Below are positions 46,661 to 57,685 of a stretch of 64,000 nt of DNA, in pieces (position 1 is the stretch's first letter; each line of letters begins with the position of its first letter). Source of the DNA: Dugong dugon. Its lineage: Eukaryota > Chordata > Mammalia > Sirenia > Dugongidae. The stretch covers positions 74,198,919 to 74,262,918 of the forward strand of contig CM057464.1 of assembly GCA_030035585.1 (NCBI GenBank), given 5' to 3'. The notes under the pieces were generated by a model. The model had not been told where the DNA came from, did no database searches, and saw only the letters and a program-made list of their open reading frames with translations. Made by a program: the position numbers and the translations under genes.

Positions 46661-48095
46661 GGTTGTTGTTGTTAGGTGTCCTAGAGAGTCGATTCCAACT
46701 CATAGAGAACTTATGCATACCAAAATGAAACACTGCCCAGTCCTGCACCATCCTCACTATTGTTGCTATGTTTGAGCCCATTGTTACAGCCACTGTGTCA
46801 ATCCATCTTGTTGAGGGTCTTCCTCTTCTTCACTGACCCTCTACTTTACCAAGCATGATGTCCTTCTCCAGGGATTAGTTCCTCCTGATAATATGACCAA
46901 AGTAAGTGAGACATAGTCTCGCCATTCTTGTTTCTAAGGAGTGTTCTGGATGTACTTCTTCCAAGACAGATTTGTTCGTTCTCCTGGCAGTCTATGGTTG
47001 TCATGGATTGAGTTGTGTCCCCCAAAAATATCTGTCAGCTTGGCTGAGTCATGATTCCCAGTATTGTATGATTATGTTATCTGATGTGATTTCCTTATGT
47101 GTTCTAAACTCTATCACTATGATGAGGTTATATGTGATCTCCTTATGTGTTGCAAGTTCTATCACTGTGATGAGGTTATACTGATGAGGTTGACAAGATG
47201 AGTGTCTTAATGCAATCTCTTTTGAGATATAAAAGACAGAAGCGAGCAGAGACACATGGGAACCTCATACCACCAAGAAGGCAGTGCTGGGAGCAGAGCG
47301 CATCCCTTGGACCTGAGGTTCCTGTGCAGAGAAGCTCCCAGACCAAGAGAAGATTGATGACACGGACCTTTCTTCAGAGCCGACAAAGAAAACGTTCCCC
47401 TGGAGCTGATGCCCTGAATTTGGACTTGTAGCTTACTGGACTGTGAGAGAATAAACTTCTCTTTGTTAAAGCCATCCGCTTGTGGTATTTGTGTTAGAGC
47501 AGCACTAGATGACTAAGACAATGGTATATTCAATATTCTTCACCAACACCACAATTCAAAGGCATTAAGTCTTCTTCAGTCTTCCTTATTCATTGTCCAG
47601 CTTTCACATGCATATGAGGCAATTGAAAATACCAGGGCTTGGGTCAGGTCCACTTTAGTCCTCAAAGTGACATTTTTGCTTTTTAATACTTCGAAGAGGT
47701 CTTTTGCAGCCGATTTTCCCAATGTAATATGTCTTTTGATTTCTTGACTGCTGCTTCCATGGGCATTGGTTATGGATCCAAGTAAAATGAATTTCTTGAC
47801 AACTTCTACTGTTTCTCTGTTTATCATGATGTTGCTTATTGGTCCAGTTGTGAAGATTTTGTTTCCTTTATGTTGAGGTGTAATTCTTACTGAAGGCTGC
47901 AGTCTTTGATCTTCATCAGTAAGTGCTTCAAGTTCTTTTTGCTTTCAGCAAGCAAGGTTGTGTCATCTGCATATTGCAGGTTGTTAATAAGTCTTCCTCT
48001 AATCCTGATGCCACGTTCCTCTTCATAAAGTCCAGTTTCTCGGATTATTTGTTCAGCCTTCAGATTGAGTATAAATATGGTTGAATATAAAAGGA
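46661..48095 (-). pseudogene. RTE LINE 3' half, antisense, interrupted by a solo LTR
   Basis: Two parts (46661-46998 and 47521-48095). The first is the reversed 3' end and C-terminus (TTGTTGTTGTTAGGTGTCC, ACCCTCTACTTTACCAAGC). The second covers the reverse transcriptase: its YADD box is readable on the minus strand at 47973-47962, preceded by NNLQ, and followed by HGSSSQEIKRHITLGKSA and ASYACESWTMNKED. The polyprotein is 5'-truncated near AGTATAAATATGG. The interrupting LTR carries an exact 5-bp duplication. The copy is dead, but the part around the active site is better kept than in the 55972 copy. Confidence 0.9.
46999..47520 (+). repeat. Solo LTR, MaLR-like, inside RTE, exact duplication
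   Basis: Same family as 2692. Starts TGTCATGGATTGAGTTGTG, ends GATGACTAAGACA. ATGGT flanks it at 46994-46998 and 47521-47525, and removing it rejoins the RTE sequence. 47040-47190 has two imperfect copies of TTATGTGTT.CAA/AACTCTATCACT spaced about 60 bp apart. Confidence 0.9.
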
Positions 48096-50110
48096 TACAG
48101 TATCAAACTACCCTAACAATGCCATGTGCTCCACTTACTCATCCCTCTCCCCTTCTCCCAAAGCTCTGGCAACAACTGATCTTACTGCCTCTATAATTTT
48201 GCCTGTTCCAGAATATCACATAGGTGGAATTATACAGTACGTAGCTTTTTCAGACTGACTTCTTACAGTTAGCAATATACATTTAAGATTTCTCCATGTC
48301 CTTTCCTGGCTCAAAAGCTCATTTCTTTCTACTGCAGAATAATATTCCATTGTATGTATATACCATTGCTTGTTTATTCATTCACCTATTGAAGGACATC
48401 TTGGTGGCTTCCAGTTTGGGGCAATTATGAATAAAGCTGCTATAAATATTCATGTGCAGGTTTTTATGTCAAAATATGTTTTTATCTCATTTAGTTAAAT
48501 ACCTTGGAGCATGATTGCTGGATCATATGATAAACCTATGTTTAGCTTCCTAAGAAACTGCCAGACTTTCTTCCAAAGTGGCTGTGCCATTTTGCATTAT
48601 CACAAGCAATGAATGAGAGATCCTCTTACTCCATATCCTGGCCACCATTTAGGGTTGTCAGTGTTTTGGGTTTGGGCCATTCTATAGGGTCACTGTAGGG
48701 TCTCTATGAGTCACCATAGATTCGATGGTAATAGGTAGCATCTCATTGCTGCAGTATTTCATTGCTGGTTTAATCTGCAACTCTCTAGCAACATATGATA
48801 TTCAGCATTTTTAATAGGCTTACTTACCATCTATTTGTCTTCTCTGGTGAGGTGTCTGTTCAGATCTGTTGCCCATTTTGAATTGAGTTGTTTGTTTTCT
48901 TATTTTTGAGTTTTAAGAGTTCTTTGTATATTTGGGATGGAAGTCCTTTATTAGGTATGTGTTTTGCAAATATTTTCTCCAAGTCTGTGGATTGAATTTT
49001 CATTCTCTTAACAGTGTCTTCCACAAAGCAGAACTTTTTCATTTTAATGAAATCTCATTTATAATTTTTTTTTTCATGGATTGTACTTTTAGTTTTGTAT
49101 CTAAGAAGTCATCACCAAATACAAGGTCACCTAGATTTTCTCCTATGTTATATTCTAGAAGTTTTATAATTTTACATTTTAAATTTAGGTCAGTGACACA
49201 TTTTTAGTTAATTTTTAGGAAAGGTGTAAAGTCCGTGTCTATATTCATTTTTTTGCATGTGAATGTCCAGTTGTTTCGTTTGTTGAAAAGAATATCATTT
49301 CTTCATTGAATTGCCTTTGATCCTTCAACGAAGATTAGGTGACTGTTTGTGTGGATCTATTTCTGGGCTCTATTCTGTTTCATTGACCTATGTGTTTATT
49401 CTTCTGCCAGTACTACACTGTCTTGATCACTGAAGTTTTGTATTAAGTCTTAATGTCAGGTAGTACCAGTCCTCTGACCTTGTTCTTCTTCAGTACTGTG
49501 TTGGCTATTCTGAGTCATTTGCCTTTCCACGTAAGTTTTAGAATCAGTTTGTCAATATCCACAAAATAACTTACTTGGATTTTGATTAGACATTAAATCT
49601 ATAGATCAAGTTGGGAACAATTGCCACTTTAATAATATTGTGTTTTCCTATCTATGCACATAGAATATCTCTCCATTTATTTAGATCTTTTTTATTTCTT
49701 TCATCAGAGTTAAAAACTTTTCCTCATACGGTTCTTAACATACATTGTTATATTTATGCATAAATATTTCATTATTTTTCTGCCGATTTAAATGGTGTTG
49801 TGTTTTTTAATTTCAAACCCAATCGTTCATTGGTAGTATATAAAAAAATGAATTGACTTTTGTGTGTTAACCTTCTCATAATTACTTATTAGTTTCAAGA
49901 GTTTTTTTGTAGATTTTTTGGCATTTTCTGCATAGACAATCATATAATCTGCAGGCAAAGACAGTTTTATGTCTTCCTTCCCAATGAGGTTTCATTCTTC
50001 ATCTTCCATCTGCAATCTTTCCATTGATGATTTTATCCAGTCTTCTGGTTTTAAATACACTATGAATGCTGACAGTTTCCAGTTTATATCTCTTCTGAGA
50101 TTTTGCTTTT
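48096..50110 (-). pseudogene. Old L1 ORF2 and 3' UTR, antisense
   Basis: Starts with reversed L1 3' UTR text (CTCTATAATTTTGCCTGTTCC, GGTGGAATTATACAGTACG). It enters ORF2 near 48330 (AATATTCCATTGTATG, GGAGCATGATTGCTGGATC). A recognisable minus-strand peptide at 49042-48860 contains EKIFAKHIPNKGLPSQIYKE. The fragment is old by its divergence and lacks RT and EN. A short SINE piece interrupts it at 48679-48736. Confidence 0.8.
48679..48736 (+). repeat. AfroSINE 3' fragment inside old L1
   Basis: CATTCTATAGGGTCACTGTAG, then GGTCTCTATGAGTC and ATTCGATGGTAAT. Only the 3' part is present, with a short internal repeat of AGGGTC. Confidence 0.65.
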
Positions 50111-50139
50111 GAATTTAAATTTCATATATCTAATTATCT

Positions 50140-50340
50140 GTATGTAATCTCCACTTGAACGTGTAGTAGACATCTCAACCTTATCCTGAATAAACCAAAA
50201 TTCCAATCTTTGTCCCCAGGCTAAATCTACCTGTAGTCTCCTTCATCTCAGTTATGACAGTTCCACTCCGCCAGTTGCTTAGGCTAAAAATCTTAGAGTC
50301 TGAAATTAAGGCTGGAAACCTAGGCCAGATATATAAATTT
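50140..50340 (+). repeat. L2-like fragment, sense
   Basis: AGTAGACATCTCAACCTTATC, AACCAAAATTCCAATC, TCTCAGTTATGACAGTTCC, CGCCAGTTGCTTAGG and AAATCTTAGAGTCTGAAATT follow L2 sense order, the reverse of the 4270 copy's text. Confidence 0.6.
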
Positions 50341-50483
50341 AGAGTTACTGCCACTTAGATGGCTTTCAAGGAATTCCCTTACAATTACATTTTATTTTAC
50401 CTTTCACAGGATAGTTGTATAAACAATCCCTTTTGTTTATAAAGGAACTCATCAATACAAAAATATTTCTTAACTAAACCTTT

Positions 50484-50643
50484 TCCAAACCAGTTGCCCA
50501 TCTAGTTGATTTCAACTCATAGTGACCCTATAGGACAGAGCAGAACACCCCCATAGAGTTTCCAAGGAGCACCTGGTGGATTTGAACTGCCAACCTTTTG
50601 GATAGCAGCTGTAGCTCTTAACCACTATGCCACCAGGGTTTCC
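50484..50643 (-). repeat. AfroSINE with exact 11-bp duplication
   Basis: CCAAACCAGTTGCCCATC tail through CACTATGCCACCAGGG. Flanked by ACTAAACCTTT at 50473-50483 and 50644-50654. Confidence 0.94.
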
Positions 50644-50654
50644 ACTAAACCTTT

Positions 50655-52718
50655 AGTTAGCTTTTAATACTTAAAAATTTAGTTGATTAAATAATAATTA
50701 TTTTCAATAATAATATTAATATGTTAATAGCTGTCCTGGAGGATTTTTATCTTAAAATAAATAAAGAAATGCTTGTGTTTTCCTGCATAAACTTGTCAAG
50801 GTAGTTTCAGGGTAGTCATGGCAAAGTACGCAAGTAAGACCTCAAGACATTAATTTAGCACTGGAGAATCAAAATTAACACTTACAATGCCAGTTCAAGG
50901 ACTAGAGTTCAAATCTCTAGACTTCAGCTTTTAACCTTTAACAAGAGGTCCCCTTTAGCTAGGGTCTGAGATTGGTTGTGGTGGGTAGAATCTCAGCAGG
51001 CTCTCAGTCTTCAGAAAGAACAAGGGTCTTTCAGTAAGTAGGCAGAGATGGAGGGTTTATATACAATTTCTTCTCCTTGACTTCATAAGATAAGGGTTAG
51101 GTGCTGTCATGTTTAACCAAGATTAGTACGTTTTATTATTAATTAAGGGGCTTGGTGTATGGCATATTTATGTCTCAAGGCCAATTTATAGGGATTTGAT
51201 TTACTAGAAATTAAGGTGGTTGTTATATGACATATTTATGTCCCAGGCCAATTACAGAGATTTGATTAATGTTACATTTCTTTACCAGGGAGGCTGTTTA
51301 CTACATACCTTACATACTTCTCATAGTTCCCTTATCTATGTTCAAGGTTAGAACAAGTTTCTGATAACTTATAGTTTCTAATGGCTTACAGTTAATGGTT
51401 AAAGAGCATCATAGAAGTATACATGTTTTTATTTTTAGTTCAGAAATTCTCTATTTCTAACTTCACATTATAAATGACTTACATGTAGCTGTTTAAAAGC
51501 ATTATAGAAAGCATCATAAAAAGCGTTATAGAAGTATACATCATAGTGACTTATACATAGGTGATTTGAAAGCATTGCAAAAACATACATAACAACAATA
51601 ATGAATGAAAAAACTAAACAATTAATAACTAAATAATTACACTGTTAAGGACAGATTATCTGAAGTGGTTTGACTAGCCGGTCACCATTTGAAAGTAACC
51701 AAGCTAGCCACGTTAGTTTTCTTTCCTGTTTTCCTCTTCTGACAGGCACTATAATCAATCTCTTGATAATATTTGTTAAAGGATAATTTTCCCCAAAAAT
51801 GTAAAACCATGACTCTCATACAGATACAAAATAAACATCTGTAAGAAATTTTATTTAACTGATAATTAATGAGGAAAGTAGGCAGATGTTAAACTCATTC
51901 AAAGCAGAAGCCAAAGAACAGATCCATTTATATGTCAGGAATACTGAAATGAATTTGCGAATGGACACAAAACTGATTTCCTTCGTAGTAGAGTAGGGAA
52001 ATCAATTGACCTCCACCTGACAAGATTATTTGCATGTCTGTAAACAAGAATTACTTTATTTTATATTTATATCACTTTAATATTTACAGAGTTGTGAAAT
52101 AAAGCAAAGGCAGTGAATTAGAATCAGATAACTCAGAAAGGAGTGCTCTAAGTAATGCATAATTTTGTTTTGTTTTGTTTTGTTATTGAAGACATGCACT
52201 AATCTTTTGTCACTTATTCCAAAAATCCTTGCTATCCTAAATATTTGTACTTACTGTCTGTCATGTAAGAGAAAAAGAATTGAAAAAATGATGAGTAATA
52301 AATAACATACAAAAACGAAATGAAATATTTTCATTAATTCACGCATAATTAGATTTTCTGTTAGAAAATTAAAAATATGTTAAACACAATAAACATGCCA
52401 ATTAATAGACATTCTTCAATAATTTTTGTTATATGATACTGGAATGTTAAATTTCTAGCTCTCAAAGTCACAGTCAAATCTTCTACTTTATTATCATAAC
52501 TCAGTCAAATTATAATAACCCTAGATAACCTACTAGGAAACTATTATTTTCTTCAGTAATAAATTGGCACTTGATAAAAAGATTTTTCTTCACTGTCTTT
52601 AAGTACACCACTCAAATAACATTCAGTTAAACTTTTACATGTAAATACTGAATAATGATAAGTTTTAGCAATAATGGCAAATTATTGTTTTTAATCGAGG
52701 TATTTTAAAAACAAAAAA
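50655..52718. other. Unassigned, with degenerate internal repeats
   Basis: No gene. 51000-51800 has local direct repeats (68-bp tandem unit at 51141-51270; repeated GCATYATAGAAGTATACAT-like text at 51405-51590) and may be an unrecognised LTR or internal region. A TTTTG simple repeat lies at 52162-52183. Confidence 0.35.
51141..51270. repeat. Imperfect 68-bp tandem duplication
   Basis: Two units starting AATTAAGG at 51141 and 51209. They share CATATTTATGTC, GGCCAATT and GATTTGATT, with about one difference in five or six bases. Confidence 0.75.
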
Positions 52719-52855
52719 TTGTCATCGACTCATAGAGACCCTATAGGACAGAGTAGAACTGCCCCATAGGGTTTCCAAGGAGCAGATGGTGGATTTGAAC
52801 TGCCAGCCATTTGGTTAGCAGCCAAATGCTTAATCATTGCACCACCAGGGCCCCA
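52719..52855 (-). repeat. AfroSINE
   Basis: TTGTCATCGACTCATAGAG, GGACAGAGTAGAACTGCCC, TTTGGTTAGCAGCC and the head CACCACCAGGGCCCC. Tail-end truncated. Confidence 0.92.
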
Positions 52856-54894
52856 AGACCCTTAAGAGGGGACCGAATTTGTTACTGAGTCTGTCCACAC
52901 GATAGTCAATTATCAGGTCAATTCTATCTAAAATAATTCTATTTCTCAAATAAAGTAAATTCTTCTCTTTATGAGTATTGAGAACTAGTTGCACAGAAAT
53001 AACAATAACCTTTACCGATGTAACTTTTCCAGAGGGCCTCTTTTCCCATTCACATAAATATATTAAGAGAGAGCTTCTGAGGAAGTCCAAAGTAGAGAAA
53101 TGGCAAGTATCCAATGTATGTGAACAGTGTAAGTGGTAAGCCTGGATGATGTAGGAACAAAAACTGCTTTTTAAGTCATCATATTTCATTGCTTACACAT
53201 CTTTTTGGCATCACTGCATCTTGATTTCACTCAACCGAGTTTTTCTACTATTTACAAAATAAAAATGTAAGGCTTTCACCAAGAAATACTGGGAAAAAAA
53301 TAAATCTAGATATCAACAGTATGTCTACAGGACTGTTAAATCAGCTCCAATGATAATAAAAGCAATGTTCTTAAGCTTTCTTGCATTATGAACACAATGC
53401 TCCCAGTATTTCAGAAACCAGGGGTCTATTTATAATGGTCTTGGCCTCAATACACCATATCCTTAGCTTGTCTACTGAAGCCAGAAAACTAAGGATCCAA
53501 ATTACACTATGCAGAATGCCAATGCAAGTTTCTTTTCCATTTCACAAAGCATAATAAGATGAAGAATTTGGAAAGACTGGCTTAAAATATTCTTAACCTT
53601 GAATCTTCAAATGTGTGAAATAAAAAAGCAAGGACTTGGTCTCTGTTTTTTGATTTCTTGATTTAAATCTGCCTAAAGGAGGATTACATGTATTTGAAAC
53701 TAATTTTATGGCAAAGAGGAAGCAGTATAAAGAATTTAAACTATACAAAAAAATTAACTCAACATAAGACCTCACCTCTTTCTTGCAAGACACAACAGAG
53801 AATACTCACTAGTTTCAAAATAAGGGGAAAAAAGCTATTACGTTAAAAGATCTAAAGATAAAACCACCAGAAAACAAAGCACTGCGATTATTCCTGCTGT
53901 CTATAGATCTCAGGTGGTGATGGAAAGAAAATGGATGGATGATTGACAATAATCACTGGAAAATTGTGCTCTGTTATTGAGTAAAATTAGCTCACCTAAA
54001 ACTTCGTTTTCACATAAGTCTTAGTGACAGCATTGGTTTTCATACCTGGACGGTATTAAGTCGTTTTACAAACTGAAGCACCCAAACCCTGGCATTTGAG
54101 CTATTTTTTTCCTTTGTGTTCCATTTCAACTGTTGAATTAGTACCAAAACATCCTGTTTATTACTATCCAGGTTAAAAGCTATGAAGCTCTGAACATTTC
54201 CACTATAAAAATGTCCTACTTCCTAACGGTCCTAAAAGTTTCCTTAGCGTAGGTATTTCCAAATTCTTTTAATCCAAAAGTAAATTCTAACCTGTTTAAT
54301 TTCATATTTTCAATAAATCAATAAACATTCTGTTTAGCAGACACTGGTTTTAGGCATAGAACTTACATAACGTAATACCCAGTCGGGCTCACAACTAGTG
54401 CCTGATGCTCTGTGTCTACAAGCAAGGAAGAACCCTAGTCAAAATGAAATATCTCCTTGGAATCCCCGATGAGACCTTTCATAACCCTTCACTGATCCAG
54501 AATTCCTCACGTTGCTTGAGGCTTGCCTTCTTACCGAGAGCTCTTTATGTTTTAAAGGGTAGTTTCTGAAAAGGGCAATGCTTAACAAAAAGACGTAAAT
54601 TATATTACTGACATTTCAAGTATTTCACACTCCTTGGTCAGCTTCCACAACATGCTGTTCCAGCCTCCACACAAGTGATTGAGAAGATTACAATTTAGCC
54701 TTTCCTCTACAACAGTGAAACTACTTGATTTAAAGGTACTTAGAGTTGATCATTTAACCAGAAATAGGGTATGGAAATGTTGTCCTTTGGTAGATGGCAT
54801 TGATTCTTCATGAAACCTTTCATTCTAAAGCTAGAACATTTTTTGCAGGAAGCATCTTCCTGACCCCTCCCACTTCCTCACGCTCCACTGTTTT
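52856..54894. other. Unique sequence, no gene seen
   Basis: About 2 kb without a transposable element that I recognise. A 119-codon minus-strand frame (52830-53189) runs into the SINE and has no domain; rejected as a gene. Confidence 0.4.
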
Positions 54895-55590
54895 ACTTTC
54901 TCTTTTTTTCCTCCAATTTATTTTTACTTTATTTGTTGATTACATTTATGTATATAAATTATAGATGTGGATTTTTTTTAACTCACCCTCTCTAACCCCT
55001 GGTAACCACTAATCTTTATTATGCATTTGTCTATCCTAGATATTTCATATAAGTGAGATCATATAATTCATATAATATTTTTTTTATGTGTGTATTTCAC
55101 TGAGCATAAAGTTTTTAAGGTTTGTCTGTGTGGTGCCATGTATCATAACTTCGTTTCTTTTTAAGGCTGAGTAATATTCCATTGTTTGTATACTGTATAC
55201 CACATATTGTTTCGCTGTTCATCTGGTGATGAGTACTTGGGTTGTTTCCACGTTTTGGCTATTGTGAATAATGCTGCAATGAACACTGGTGTGCATAGGT
55301 CTGTTTGAGTAGCTGCTTTCAATACTTTTGGGTATATACCTAGATGTGGAATTGCTGGGTCATATGGTAACTCTATGTTTAACTTCTTGAGGAACCACCA
55401 AACTGTTTTCCACAGTGTCTGCCACCATTTTACATGTTCACCAGCAACATACAAGTGGTCCAATATCTCCACATCTTTGTTGTTTCTTTGTTTGTTTTTA
55501 ATAACACCTATCCCACTGGTTATGGAGTGGTATCTCATTGTGGTTTTGATTTGCATTTCAATAATGGCTAAAACAACATTTTAATTATTT
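54895..55590 (-). pseudogene. Old L1 ORF2 C-terminus and 3' UTR, antisense
   Basis: The 3' UTR-like part is 54895-55160. An open minus-strand frame (55556-55161) gives WWFLKKLNIELPYDPAIPHL, then GIYPKVLKAATQTDLCTPVF, typical of the L1 ORF2 C-terminus. It is more diverged than the L1 at 16770. The frame carries no RT or EN domain and is a fossil. Confidence 0.88.
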
Positions 55591-55744
55591 CTATTTTCTA
55601 CTTATCTATCATCTGTTTACCTGGATCTATGTATTTCTTCTCTCTGCAATTCCATACAGATACTAATATTTAATCCAAATTCTCTCCTTTATTTCATATA
55701 GGTTTTGTAAATCTAAATAGCATTATCTCATTAGAAGACAAAAG

Positions 55745-55951
55745 AACGCTGGTGGTGCAATGGGGTTAACCACTTGTCTCCTAACCAAAAGGTTGGCAGT
55801 TCTAACCTACCTATGGCTCCATAGGAGAAAAGATCTGGCATTCTGCTCCTGTAAAGATTACAGCTTATAAAACACAATGGGGGAAGTTCTACTTCTTCAC
55901 ACTGGGTCACCGTGAGTCAAAATTGATAGGACAGCACCTACCAACAACATT
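55745..55951 (+). repeat. AfroSINE variant with RTE-type tail
   Basis: CGCTGGTGGTGCAATGGGG head, GGAGAAAAGATCTGGC, CTGTAAAGATTACAGC and ATAGGACAGCACCTACCAAC. The tail again equals the RTE 3' terminus. Confidence 0.88.
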
Positions 55952-55971
55952 AGAAGACAATAGGCATTCTC

Positions 55972-56811
55972 TATATGAAGAAGAATGAGGCATCGGGATT
56001 GGAGGAAGACTCAATAACAACCTGTAATATGCAGATGACACAACATTGCTTGCTGAAAGTGAAGAGGACTTGAAGCACTTACTGATGAAGATCAAAGACC
56101 ATAGTCTTCAGTATGGATTACACCTCAACATGAAGAAAACAAAAATCCTCACAACTGGACCAATAAGCAACATCATGATAAATGGAGAAAAGATTAAAGT
56201 TGTCAGGGATTTCAATTTACTTGGATCCACAATCAATGCCCATGGAAGCAGCAGTCAAGAAATGAAAAGGCACGTTGCATTGGGCAAATCTGATGAAATA
56301 TACCTCTTTAAAGTGTTAAAAAGCAAAGATGTCACCCTGAAGTCTAAGGTGCACCAGACCCAAGCCATGGTATTTTCAGTCACCTAACATGCATGTGAAA
56401 GCTGGACAATGAATAAGGAAGACAGAAGAAGAATTGAAACCTTTGAATTGTGGTGTTGGAGAAGAATATTGAATATACTATGGAATGCTAAAAGAATGAA
56501 CAAATCTGTCTTGGAAGAAGTACAACCAGAACGCTCCTTAGAAGCAAGGATGGCAAGACTACATCTCACATACTTTGGACATGTTATCAGGAGGGATCAG
56601 TCCCTGGAGAAGGACATCATGCTTGGTAAAGTAGAGGGTCAGCAAAGAAGAGGAAGACCCTCAACAGGATGGATTGACACAGTGACTGCAACATTGGGCT
56701 TAAGCATAACGAAGATTGTGAGGATGGTGCAGGACCAGACAGTGTTTTGCTCTGTTGTACATAGAGTCGCCATGAGTGGGAACCAACTTGACAGCACCTA
56801 ACAACAACAAC
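55972..56811 (+). pseudogene. RTE LINE 3' half with 10-bp duplication
   Basis: A 5'-truncated RTE insertion flanked by AGGCATTCTC (55962-55971 and 56812-56821). The frame from 55986 to 56801 is continuous except for TGA 55986-55988, TAA 56025-56027 and TAA 56385-56387. The active site YADD is at 56028-56039, followed by TTLLAESEEDLKHLLMKI. The C-terminus holds CWRRILN and LHLTYFGHVIRRDQSLEKD, as in BovB/RTE proteins. The copy at 47962 (minus strand) has NNLQ before YADD, so the stop here is CAA to TAA. Ends GCACCTAACAACAACAACA. Endonuclease is absent. Confidence 0.93.
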
Positions 56812-56821
56812 AGGCATTCTC

Positions 56822-57266
56822 ATTCATAAAATAAGAACCACATAAAACCTCAAAGTTTATTTTTTTTAGAAGCAAGCATATACATCCAAAATTCTTAGCC
56901 TTTTGTTATTTTGATATTTGACCTTGTTTAGTCTCAGTAAATTCAGAATTCTCTTTAATAGTGGCCTAATAATTTCTACCCATTTGTACAGTATCTTAAT
57001 GATGAACCACCAGGTTTTCTGATTGTTTAAATATATACTCTGTTATCTGTTTTAATTTAATATTCTTTGATTATGTTTGTAGTACCTATATTTACATGTA
57101 ATTAATATCTATGTAAGTAAATAAAATTCAATTTAACACAGTATTATTATTACTTATTTCAAATATTCTCAGTGTTCAAGGACAGGAATGCTTTTTAGCA
57201 AAGGAAAATATAGTAAAGAAAAGAAAGAAAAGGAAAAAAAGTGTTATATTTTTCTTTTATGACATT
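56822..57266. other. AT-rich unique sequence
   Basis: No gene or repeat assigned. Confidence 0.4.
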
Positions 57267-57330
57267 AAACCCATTGCCATCCAGTCGATTCTGACTCATA
57301 GCAACCTTAGAAGACCCTCCATAGGGTTTA
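57267..57330 (-). repeat. AfroSINE 3' fragment
   Basis: AAACCCATTGCCATCCAGTC, GATTCTGACTCATAGCAACC and CTCCATAGGGTTTA; the head is missing. Confidence 0.75.
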
Positions 57331-57516
57331 CATTAGGAGATTACTAATCACAAATATTTCTGACTAATGACTATTTTAAAAACAAGCTTACTGAGTCTTG
57401 TCTAAGAACACATACAAAAAAATTTTCATTATTTAGAGGAAAGAGACTATCTTCATAGTATTAAGTAAAATATATTTAAAAAGAACTATATTATTTAGGA
57501 AGCCCTGGCTTAGTGG

Positions 57517-57673
57517 AGCTCTGGTGCCTGGTGGTGTAGTAGTTAAGAGCGCAACTGCTAACCAAAAGAGTGGCAGTATGAATTCACCAGCCACTCCTTG
57601 GAAACTCTATTGGGCAGTTCTGCTCTGTCCTATAGAATCCCTATGAGTCCCAATTGACTCGATGGCAACAGAG
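57517..57673 (+). repeat. AfroSINE
   Basis: GAGCTCTGGTGCCTGGTGG head (short insertion), CTGCTAACCAAAAGAGTGG, GTCCTATAGAATCCCTATG and GACTCGATGGCAACAG. Preceded by a second SINE-like head (AAGCCCTGGCTTAGTGG at 57500). Confidence 0.9.
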
Positions 57674-57685
57674 TTAATATAATTT

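Noticed and set aside
52830..53189. 119-codon minus-strand frame
   Set aside because: Its C-terminal end lies in an AfroSINE and the rest shows no protein features.
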